Source of the DNA: Melieria omissa
Taxonomy: Eukaryota > Arthropoda > Insecta > Diptera > Ulidiidae
Assembly: GCA_963971225.1 (NCBI GenBank)
Contig: OZ020268.1
Location: forward strand, 112,374,830 to 112,438,829
Direction of reading: 5' to 3'
DNA: 64,000 bases
The position numbers and the translations under genes are program-made. How positions within the stretch are numbered: the stretch's first letter is position 1; each line of letters opens with the position of its first letter. A model generated the notes under the pieces. That model ran no database searches. It was not told the DNA's origin and worked only from the letters and a program-made list of their open reading frames with translations. Of the stretch, positions 37,758 to 47,222 are shown piece after piece.

Positions 37758-37815
<58 letters not shown>

Positions 37816-39147
37816 TATAGAGATGGAAAGCATCAAAAGCCAAAACCCCGTCAGTGTGGGACTTGAACCTCACTAAAACCATCTCTCACATGTCCGGTTG
37901 GTCCCCCCGGTACTACCGTCAGGCATTTCGTCAGGAGGCGGAATTGAGCATTAGCTCGAAAGTCGTATTGTCAGTTGTCAGAGTTCTCTTGTTTATCTGT
38001 TTGTCTCAGTCATAGAAGTTTGTCTGTTTCCTTACCTCTCTCAGGCCTCTGAGTGGCGCTCGAGTCTCCGCCTGTTTTGCTCGCTAATGCGAAGCTGGTG
38101 GATCACTTCAGCAGCCATGCAACATGCGGCGCCCCAATGCTCTCTGGTAGTCATCATCAGCTGGACCATATTCTCTGGCGTGGCGGTAGAGCCATGTACC
38201 CTGTTCATCGTCCGCCTCAGGCTCTCGAAGCGGGGGCATACAAAAAACGCGTGTTCTGCCGTTTCAGGGACCCCGCAGAACTCGCAGTTGGGGTCCTGCT
38301 CGTGCCCAAAGCGGTAAAGGTACGCCTTGAAGCACCCATGGCCGCTTAGGATCTGTGTCAAGTAAAACTCAACTTCTCCATGCTTCCTCTCAAGCCACGC
38401 CTTTATGTTTGGTATAAGGCGGTGCGTCCACCTGCCGTTGGTTGAGTGGCTCCACCGATTTTGCCACTGAGCTATGCTGTCCCTTCGCAGCGCGTCCTTG
38501 AGTGCGCTACTTCCTGCTCCAGGCTCTGCTCGCCTTGCGCTATGCATAGAGTTGCGCTCGTGTGCCAAAAGGTCAAGTGGCAACATGCCCGCGATGACCA
38601 TAGCCGCATCTTCGGATACGGTTCTAAAAGCCGAGCAAACTCGGAGTGCACACCGGCGGTAGGTGCTTTTAACGCCGCGTACATACGATGGGTGATTGAA
38701 CGCACTGCACCAGATTGTCGATGCGTACAGCAACATTGATGTGACTACGCTGGTCAGTAGGTTCCTGCACTGCTGCCTTGGCCCAGCGAGGTTTGTCATT
38801 ATCCTGGATAATGCGGTCACCGCCCTCGCAGCCTTGTTGTTGGCGTACTCGAGATGGTCACGGAAGCAGAGTCGGTGGTCCAGTATGACACCGAGGTACT
38901 TTAAGTAGGGCTTGCACTCTATCACACTGTCACCCACGTTGATGGCAGTTGTTTCAACCTTCTTGCGGCTGCTAATCAGTACAGCTTCCGTTTTGTGGGT
39001 CGCAAGCACCAAAGACATAGCGTGCAGCCATTCTTGCGCTGCCGAAATCGCACTTTCTGCTATTCGTGTGACATCTTTCAGTGTTTTCGCGACCACCACC
39101 ACTGAAATGTCATCAGCGAAACCCACAAATGTGGCGCCTTCAGGGAC
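37758..39147 (-). mobile_element. 5'-truncated R1-like LINE with poly(A) tail
   Basis: Flanked by a perfect 13 bp target duplication TTCCAACTTCATG (37745-37757, 39148-39160). On the minus strand it starts inside the reverse transcriptase (LEVPEGATFVGFADDIS) and runs through the RT thumb and C-terminal region to a zinc-knuckle motif CEFCGVPETAEHAFFVC. It stops at 38041, has a 225 nt 3' UTR, and ends in a poly(A) tail of about 55 (poly-T on plus, 37758-37813). The remaining frame of about 370 codons is open, so insertion is recent, but the copy lacks endonuclease and the RT N-terminus. It lies between globin genes 1 and 2. Confidence 0.85.
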
Positions 39148-39393
39148 TTCCAACTTCATGTGGGTGTACAATTTTGTGAAGGAGCGCTATTCAAAATTGT
39201 AGACTCTGTTCAATTATTGCAATACAATTTTGTAATAATGTTCCAAAAAGTGGTCTCAACTTCGTAATCGAGTCTCTAATTAGAATTGAGCCTACACTGA
39301 AATATTCAAGCAACGTTCATCTCTATTTTTCCGCAAACCTTTCTTCGCATTTGTTAACCTGTGCTTTATTATATATTTCGGCTATATACCTAC

Positions 39394-40282
39394 TAGGGAT
39401 TGCAATCCCAGACCAGTTTTACAATCCCGGGATTTTCGGGACTGAAAATCACAATCCCGGGATTTTTTTAGGGATTGAATATATTACTTTAAGGAACTAG
39501 TTCAGACTTTTTTTCAATCAAATAAATTATATCTATGTATTAAATACAATTCTGTGTACTGAATTTAAAACTAAGAACAAAATATTTATGACAAATAACT
39601 TAAAAACGCATTTAATTGCCAAATCACCTGGCTAACCTGCTAAAAAAGGCATCTCTCTGGTTCAATACTAGTTGCTGAAATCGTATTATGTGTAAATCTT
39701 CAAGTTTTGGCCATTCAAAATAAGTGAAATTCGGTGTGAGTAATAACTATCAATAATTTAAGTTTCGCTATAGTTTTAATTCACTGATGGTGATGGCTGA
39801 TGGTTTTATATTAGCTTTTTCTTTCTTTATCCTCTTATTTACACCATTTTCCTTGCGTATTGCGAATGTGACAAATTACATTAGTGTAAAGAAGAATTAA
39901 ACTTGCATGTTTTTAGAAAATTCTGGCTGTTTACTTTTTTGAATGGATTCATTTTTGGGAGCGTAAGCTTGTTTGCACTTCTGATTTTGGTTACTGGCAA
40001 ATCTGTACTGGAAAAGTATCAAAACAGAGCTAGTTTGTACAAATTTGTAAAAAGTAGTTCTACACAAACAGAGCTATTGTTGCATTAACACTTATTCAAA
40101 CGTCACAGGCAATGGGCAATTTATTTTTTGTGTTCAATAAGAAGGGTTACATTTTTTGAAATCAACGTGACAAAAGCAAAAAGTAAGCTTTTTTTTTTGT
40201 TTCGATCGCGGGATTTTTCGGGACTGAAATTGTCCGGGATCCCGGGATTACGGGATTCGCGATCCCGGGATTGCAATCCCTA
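39394..40282. mobile_element. Non-autonomous hAT element, 889 bp
   Basis: Ends TAGGGATTGCAATCCC / GGGATTGCAATCCCTA with a perfect 8 bp target duplication ATACCTAC (39386-39393, 40283-40290), typical of hAT. Each terminus is itself palindromic, and ATCCCGGGAT-type motifs recur near both ends. No transposase ORF. It lies between globin genes 1 and 2. Confidence 0.85.
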
Positions 40283-40326
40283 ATACCTACATATGCTTCA
40301 TGTAATAGTAAAATTCTGACTTTTTG

Positions 40327-41046
40327 TTATTCGTTAAATCTGTTATATTTTGCTCTGGCAAAGTGCAAAAATTTTGTTTGAAAAATTCGACGGTGGAATT
40401 CAGTAAGGTGCGTTCCTACGATGAAGCCGCATAATTTGTCCAAAGCCGTGACCAAGGTGGGAGAACTAACGGGGTGCAGCACTCTTAAAAAATATGCATT
40501 GATGGATTTTAGCATCAGCTGTGTTCAAGACCGAATTGGAAATATTAGTTCAATGCACTGAGTGGGTGCAGTGTAGGTGCAGTGTACCAACCGCCATTTC
40601 GTCCTTTGTCACACCGGCCACCGAGTGACCACCTTCTATATCGGCCAGAATGCCGTACAGGTCGTCGTAGTTGCTGTGGTCAAGAGCCGTCTCGGCAAAT
40701 GTCTCATATACTTGAATCACTTTGTACATGTGTCGATTCAGCCTGTGCGTGTCCAGCTTTCCGGCGTAGCGAAACCGCGAGAGCAGCGTTTCATTGTTGC
40801 TGAAGAGCCTGCAAGCAAGATGAAAGTGACATAGACACACCGAGACAAAGCGGCCAATACCAACTCGGTGTATATGGCGCAAATGTGATAACTAAAGCGC
40901 CGCCGTATAAACCGCATAAGATTACTCAATGCCAAAGTTTCGGTGGGTGTGAATCCAATAATGGTATTCGTCGGGGCAGCAACGAGCTTTGGTAATTTTT
41001 TCCGAAAGGAATTTTTCTTTTTTGCGATACTATGTCTGTGGACCAT
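40327..41046 (-). CDS. Globin gene 2 of the tandem array
   Basis: Minus-strand exons 41046-40865, 40808-40592 and 40518-40327 give 196 residues, with the same phase-2 and phase-0 introns as gene 1. Distal His87 is in LNRHMYKV and proximal His122 in IEGGHSVAGV. Exon 2 is 6 nt longer than in genes 1, 3 and 4, adding two residues between the E and F helices (HSNYDDLYG). The C-terminal extension after the H helix is the longest of the array. Both donors are GTTGGT. Only 331 bp separate its start from the end of gene 3. Heme binding looks intact. Confidence 0.83.
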
Positions 41047-41176
41047 TCTGATAGTTTGCGAGCAATTGCAATTTGAATTTTTTTAATGCAAAATGTAAAT
41101 TTTGTAGACCAATTTTTTATTTCAAATAAATAAATACAAAACAATTAAATATACTTGAAATAAATATATTACATTG

Positions 41177-41255
41177 ACTTTGAAAATTTTTAGAAAAAGA
41201 CAAATGCTTACAAAAACCGAAAAGAAAGCAACGCAGCCTGTGAGGCCAACGTGAA
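41177..41255 (-). promoter_or_regulatory. Shared upstream block of the globin array (gene 2)
   Basis: Plus strand: gactttgaaaatttttagaa ... gcaacgcagcctgtgaggcc. Corresponds to the block upstream of genes 1, 3 and 5. Confidence 0.45.
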
Positions 41256-41377
41256 GAGGAGTGGAACTGGAATGTATACTCTCGCTTGTATAGTCCCGTC
41301 CCACTATGGGTGGCCGTCTGGTCGCCCAAATCGTGAAGATAAGCGTTCTTAGATCGTTTGTAAATGTATCTTATAGC

Positions 41378-42063
41378 TTATTCAAGCATTTCTGATTGCG
41401 TAACTGAATTTGGGCAGATAATTGGATAATTGCTGATACCCAAGAATCTCGCAGTTAGTTTGTCCAAGGCCTCGACCAAAGTCGGGGAGCTGACAGATCG
41501 CAGCACATCTAGAAACAGCGCCTTGACGGCGTCTGTCATTAGCTGTTAATTAATGGGAGATTGAGTATAATTTTGCTGGAAATTGTTGAAGTGGGGCGTG
41601 GAACCAACCGCAATCTCGTTCCTCTGGACGCCGCCCGCCGTAAGAGCAGCTTCCATGTCGCCTAAAATTGTTTGCAAAAAGCGACAATTGTCGAGTCCCC
41701 GCTCGATCGACTTCTCGTACATTGCTGCCACTTGAATGTAGTGTTTACTCAGCTTTTGCAAGTCGAGCCGGTCGTTGTAGCGAAAGCGATCGAGCAACGA
41801 ATCGTTGATGGCGAAGAATCTGCAAGCACACACACACACTCTTCTGTAGAATTGGGGGAATATTGCCTTGTGAATACTCACTCGTTGTGCATGGTGAAAA
41901 TATATAGTTTCAAGTGTCTCTTTAATACTTGTATTAAGCGCTTCAATGCGCTCTTCTCACCGGCTGTGAAACCCAATTCATCAGACTTGGCTGACTTGCT
42001 AAAACGTGGCAAAGGTTGAGGATAGGCAAAATCCTTCGGTCCACTTGATTTAGTTTCGGACAT
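41378..42063 (-). CDS. Globin gene 3 of the tandem array, proximal His replaced by Leu
   Basis: Minus-strand exons 42063-41882, 41819-41609 and 41542-41378 give 185 residues. Start Met (MSETKSSG) was chosen by alignment with the other copies; an in-frame Met 24 codons upstream is probably 5' UTR. Distal His87 is present (LSKHYIQV). The proximal position, aligned with His121 of gene 1, is Leu120 (GDMEAALTAGGV; codon CTT). All splice sites and the frame are intact. Intron 1 uses GTGAGT, the only consensus donor in the array; intron 2 uses GTTGGT. Without an F8 ligand it may bind heme in another way or not at all. Confidence 0.82.
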
Positions 42064-42271
42064 TGCGTTAGTATTGATTATTGATTTTATTTTATAGTTG
42101 TGTAAGTTTGTAATAAATATAAAACCTCTCAACACTGGAGCGGTGGGTTTGTTATTTAATTATGAATGTAATTTTTCTCTTATATGTATTTTAGTATTGT
42201 TTTGATTTGTTGCTTTTATAACACTGGTCATTGAAGCTTGAAGTATGGCACCAGCACTATGGGAAGTTATG

Positions 42272-42355
42272 CCGACTTTAAAATTGAAATGAGAAAAAAT
42301 GTGTACATTTGTGTGAAAGCAAAATAAAAAGCAATACAGCCCCTGATAAAAAAAT
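42272..42355 (-). promoter_or_regulatory. Shared upstream block of the globin array (gene 3)
   Basis: Plus strand: gactttaaaattgaaatgag ... gcaatacagcccctgat. A further 80-100 bp nearer the gene (about 42105-42210) also aligns with the region upstream of gene 4 (TTTTATATTTAT, aatttttctcttat), showing that genes 3 and 4 share an extended duplicated promoter region. Confidence 0.5.
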
Positions 42356-43839
42356 CATAATTGTGATTGTTCACGACACAGACTGTGAAGTGAAAAAGAT
42401 GTTCACAATGAACATCATTGGCTTTGTCGAAGGACTTTTCATATCTTGTGCGATTTCCAACCGCTGAATAAATGGCACAATTTTATTTTGACAAAAAGAG
42501 AGCATAAGACAGCCTTGTGAGAAAATTCACAAGTAATTCCCATAGTGAAATCAATGGGCACTCGGGCATACATAGCCAAATTGACACACGTCGAGAAGTT
42601 AGGTCTGCAATGCTTACTGTCGCAACTGCAAGGATGCGATCTCGCGCCCGCAAGACTACTGGCTTTGGGAAAGTCTCTGTTCTCGAATGTGAGCGAACTC
42701 TCAAGCATTGAGATACACACGGTAGACCTTTCTAAAGAAAACGAAATGGATACAACTCTGGCTAACGAACCGAATCGTTTGCCCATTTTTAAGGTTAACC
42801 AAGGTACACACTCGATTGTTTTCTGGAAATTTTGAATTCTGTGATAGATAGAGGTATACAAGAAAAATAAGGTACTAATATGAAAAAGAAGGTATTAAAA
42901 ATCGAGTCACCTTTTCAAATGAATATTTTGTTGCTTTATAACACTGTGAGCATGATCAAGAAGATTTTGGGTTCAAACATACTTACTTTTCAAGAAAATT
43001 TTACATAAATTTTCAAGGATATAAAGGATTAAAATTTTCAAAGGACCTTTTTCATATTCTTTTTTTACAAATAGATAAAAGATCAGTTTTATTTAAATTC
43101 TTGAGCCTTTCCTCTTTCATCTGATATACATATCGCCATATTCGAACGAGGTTAAGTATTTTTTATATTTTTTTTATTTTGTATCCCCTTCAAAATTTTG
43201 AAGTCCTTTTAAAAGGACAAAGGATGTAGAAATAAAAAACTGAGTACGCAGTATTACTATGTTTGGTCTCTAGTTTCACGCCCATATGGATTTTTTCCAA
43301 TGTGAAAAATGCTGTCGCACGGTGTAATCACATAGAAGCCTAAAACGTGAAAATTAAAATTTTAACTTTCCCCAGTAAAAATCTGTCTGTAATCGAAAGG
43401 GTTAACAGTTAACAAACTATCTACTAAAAATTGTGAGAGCTTAGTTGGGAGATGTTCCCTGCTCATAGCCCAGTCCTGAGAAAATGCTCACAATGAGTCA
43501 AATTGGCTTCGAAATGCCTGAGTAAGACAGTACTCAGACTTTTACTTAAGAAGCCATAAAGGTTCTCTTAAAATGGAATCATTATTTTGCTAAAAAGAAT
43601 AGCAAAAAGCGATCGTATAAAATGGCAGGTTTTTGGTTCAATAACATTTGCTGTGTACATATAAAAAATTGACTTTAATTGGTAGAAAAAAAACGAGAAT
43701 ACTTTTCTGACAATCTATTTAAACATTTACAATGTTATTGACTTGTGGCGAGCATTTCTTGTGGCCACCCATCGATCGTACAATATCTTTTCGCCCAGCA
43801 CGGCGCCGATCGTTCAAAGCCAAGAACATAAAATACGTT
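42356..43839. other. Spacer between globin genes 3 and 4
   Basis: No gene recognised. Overlapping short ORFs at 42439-42861 on both strands show no domain. The rest is AT-rich. Confidence 0.35.
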
Positions 43840-44620
43840 TTAGTGCATCGAATTTTTACATATCTTGTTTACATAATCAGAATCGAAGCTGGCTATAATT
43901 GCATCGGACAGTTTTTCCAAAGCCACCACGATCGTTGGCGAACTGATGGGGTGTGCTACTTGCAGAAAGTACGCCTTGACTGCGTCTGTCATCAGCTGCA
44001 AGAAATAGAAAGTATAGCTCAATTGGCTGTGGAATGTCGAAGGTAGAAGGCAGTGGCGCACACAGGGGGCGTTTTGGGGTTCAAAGCCACAAAACGAAAT
44101 CCTGTGTGCGCCATTGGTAGAAGTTGGATATACCAACCGCTATCTCGTCCTTTTGCACACCGGTCGACAGATGAGTGGCTGCCATTTTGAAAAGAGTGTT
44201 GTGCAGATGGAATCTGTGGTCAAGGCCCTTCTCTATAAGGTCCACGTACAACTTCAAAACCTTGTTTGCGTGTACGTTTAGCTTGTGTATGTTAAATTTG
44301 CCACCATAACGAAAGCGTACGAGTAGATGTTCGTTGTTGGTGAAGAGGCTGCAAGGGGAAAGTTAGATGGACAGTTGTAGTAGATGGAAAGTTTCACAAA
44401 GATGTCCGCAAGTAGTGGGGAATACAAACTCGACAAATATGGTTAACGAGTGCCTCAGGTAGTGTCGTTGTATCACAGTTGCTAGGTTTTTCAACGATCT
44501 CATTTCGTTGGTCGTGAATCCGGAGTCGACAACCGTTGGGGCAGTGCGCAGTTCTGGTAGTGGGAGAGGAAAGTCAGCGTTGCACCTTTTTTGAGTTGCT
44601 TTAGCTTCGACTGATTGCAT
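43840..44620 (-). CDS. Globin gene 4 of the tandem array
   Basis: Minus-strand exons 44620-44430, 44348-44138 and 43995-43840 give 185 residues. Distal His90 is in LNVHANKV and proximal His123 in MAATHLSTGV. Donors are GTTTGT (intron 1) and GTTGGT (intron 2). Intron 2 is 142 bp against 65-77 bp in the other copies; the excess is a 66 bp MITE plus its 8 bp duplication. Removing it leaves 68 bp. Upstream sequence resembles that of gene 3, so the two arose by a recent duplication relative to the others. Heme ligands are intact. Confidence 0.84.
44051..44116. mobile_element. 66 bp hAT-type miniature element in globin gene 4, intron 2
   Basis: Inverted ends CAGTGGCGCACACAGG / CCTGTGTGCGCCATTG and an 8 bp near-perfect duplication GTAGAAGG / GTAGAAGT (44043-44050, 44117-44124). 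It is small enough to fold into one hairpin. Confidence 0.75.
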
Positions 44621-44954
44621 TTTGATGAGTTGGCAAACAGAAGAAAATTAGCGATTGAAATTTGTCTTTTCCGTTAGTGAGTTGAGTTTGCTTGATTTTT
44701 GTTTTTTATTTCTTTAGTTTGTGTTGATTTTATTTGGTTAAATTATTATAAATATAAAAGCTCTAGACACTAGAGCTCGGAGGTTTTATTAAGTTTATTG
44801 GATATAATTTTTCTCTTATGTATTTTATAGCATTTTCAATTGTTTGCCGTTGTTACTTGCGCAACATCGGTCGGCCGTGCTCAGAAATGCTTGGTGGTGT
44901 GTTTCGATGCGGAAGCGTAGATTGCTGCTTCACTGCTGCGAGAAATAATGCCGT

Positions 44955-45025
44955 CTTTGAAGTTGAAATGAGAAAAGTAAATGTCTATGAAAACAAAGTA
45001 AAAGACAATGCAGACAAATTAGAAT
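44955..45025 (-). promoter_or_regulatory. Shared upstream block of the globin array (gene 4)
   Basis: Plus strand: gtctttgaagttgaaatgag ... aaagacaatgcagac. A diverged version of the block near genes 1-3 and 5. Confidence 0.4.
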
Positions 45026-45395
45026 TTGTCTGCGTCGAAATTAGAATTGTTGTAACAAGTTACAGCTGCTCGTGAAGTGGAGCAGTGGAAGTGGCATTCA
45101 CTGTATTTAAGAACTTTCAAGGACATCATGTCGCCCAAGCATTGATGTTTGAGCTGCTTGAACAACGCGCAGTGCACATTACTTCAGATCACATTTTTCA
45201 CAATTTGGACCTCGTTCCAAGTCAAGTGCTTAGTTTTTCACTACAATGTGACATTCGAAAACCAGATGGCACACTGAACGCTGTCCTAATTTCGCCTATG
45301 TCCTGTGTGGACTTGTGCCGAGCGTTTCTTATGGAATATCCACCACCCAAGAAGATAAACACGGGAATAATTGTGGTAGTGTCATTCTTGTTAGT

Positions 45396-46098
45396 TTAGT
45401 TTACAAGAACTTGCGACTGTCGCACAATTGAGGATAGGTAATCAGCATCGAAGCTGGCGGTAATCATTATGGATAGTTTTTCTAAAGCCATCACCAAAGT
45501 TGCTGACTTGATAGGGTACAGTGCATCTAAGAAGTAAGACGATATGGCTTCTGTCATCAACTGTAAGAAAGGAGAAGGCGAAATAGAAACCGTAGTTCAA
45601 CTAATCAACTGATGTAAAGACCGACCGCGATTTCTTCTTTCTGCACACCGCTCGATATATGGGCGGCTGCCATCGAGGCCAGGATGCCGTGCAGAGCGCG
45701 CCTGTGGTCGAGAGCCTTCTCAATGACGACCATGTACAGGTCTAGAGCTCTGAGAGCGTGTGCGTTAAGCTTCCGTAAGTTAAATTTGCCATCATTTGTA
45801 CGATAGCGTTCGAGCAGGGTTTCGTGGTTGGTGAAGAAGCTGCAAGCAGTGTAAAGGTGCACGTTTTCAGATGGACACTTTTCGAATGTTTGCAAGGAGC
45901 GGGAAATACCAACTTGATATATACGACGATAGCGTGATGTCTGAAGCGTCGTTTAATCACACGTATTAAGTTTTTTAGTGCCATCACTTCGTTGGGTGCG
46001 AATCCAGTTTCGCCTATCGCCTGGATAGCTAAGAGTGGTGGAAGTGGTTTGGGATAATTAAAGTTGATCTCTGGTTCAATTACTTCGAGTGTGGACAT
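45396..46098 (-). CDS. Globin gene 5 of the tandem array
   Basis: Minus-strand exons 46098-45914, 45839-45626 and 45560-45396 give 187 residues. Start Met (MSTLEVIE) was chosen to match the other copies; an in-frame Met eight codons upstream is possible. Distal His89 is in LNAHALRA and proximal His122 in MAAAHISSGV. The aromatic residue near the CD corner is Tyr74 where the other four have Phe. Donors are GTTGGT and GTCGGT. It is the first gene of the array in the direction of transcription, 775 bp from gene 4. Confidence 0.84.
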
Positions 46099-46320
46099 TT
46101 CGTTTGATTGCCAAACATACACAATTACAATTTATTTTAATTGTTTTGACCAAAACTTAGAATTGACAATTTTTTTTTTGTACTACTTTTAACAATTACA
46201 ATAGTAATTACAACTAGAGTTATTTGGTTTACTTTTATTAACCCTCCCCTCCAATTACTAACTACAAAACCCGGCCTTTATGGCCGATCCCTTTCCAATA
46301 CGGAATTATACTGAATTATA

Positions 46321-46395
46321 CTTTGAAATTGAAATTCAAAAATTAATATACGATGAAAACAAAGAAAAAGGCAGCCTGTGAGTAGGACCTGAAGT
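46321..46395 (-). promoter_or_regulatory. Shared upstream block of the globin array (gene 5)
   Basis: Plus strand: ctttgaaattgaaattcaaa ... aaaggcagcctgtgag, closely matching the block before genes 1 and 2. Confidence 0.45.
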
Positions 46396-46869
46396 GAAGT
46401 GGAAAATTTCCAATGAACACAATCTCGCAGTTATGGACTTATGGACCTGTCACCCGAGACGTAACTTAGTTTGACGTGTCAGCTGGCACGACCTGCCATA
46501 CTCGAAAACTGAATAACTGGTTACCTTAGACATAGAACGCAAACTTAGAACGTAAGTGTAAACTTAGAAATCTGTTACGTTTTGGTTTCTAAGTTTACAT
46601 TTACGGAAAACGCAATCGGCAATCACTTTGCTCTGAGTGAATTGGAAAATGAAAAAAATTACCAGAGTTTGTTAAATGCACAAAATGGAATGAAATTCTT
46701 ATTTGTAATTTGTAAAAATATAAATATTTTATGACGTTGGATCAACGCTGTTTTAAACAAACACAAATCTTTTTTTCGGTTAAGGGCTTTTTTTTTGTTA
46801 TTTTCTCTATTCTATTCTATGATTATGTATGAACTAACCACGACGGCCATCGCTATTAGCTCTGTTAAG

Positions 46870-47222
46870 ATCGATTGACCACAGGAAGCCTTAAAATTCC
46901 ATATTTTCCGACTTTGAGATCCAGTTACCACGGCATTTTGAAACTTATAAAAATAAGTGGCATTGAGAAAGAAGCCGTGCGGTTTTGTTAATGCGATAAG
47001 GTGAAAATCATGTCAATCGGTTTTTGGTTTAGAAATTACGATCAAAAATATGGAACAAGTAGAGGAACAACTGAAAAAATGACACGGTACCTATATCTCA
47101 CTAAGTAGAGCTGCTAGAAAAAATCTGAGGATAGATTCGAAATCAGCGCACCCAAATTAGTAAGAAACAGTAGAAAAACTTCATGCAACAGAAAAAAAGT
47201 GTTTTTTTGTTGTGCTGTGTAA
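46870..47222. mobile_element. Fragment of the TTAA element family seen at 60178-62525
   Basis: Reverse complement of about 60185-60520 of the large TTAA element (shared aaaatcatgtcaatcggttt and gtacctatatctcactaa). It ends with the family terminus TGTTGTGCTGTGTAA followed by TTAT. The other end is missing. Confidence 0.7.

Noticed and set aside
38041..39171. Start Met of the 376-codon reverse-transcriptase ORF (MYTHMK..) as a real start
   Set aside because: The first residues come from flanking DNA; the insertion begins at the target duplication at 39148, so the ORF is 5' truncated.
43390..43400. Single GAAAGGGTTAA resembling a TTAA MITE end
   Set aside because: No matching inverted end found within about 600 bp.
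45085..45399. Plus-strand ORF between globin genes 4 and 5
   Set aside because: No domain or splice context, and it lies antisense to gene 5's 3' end region.
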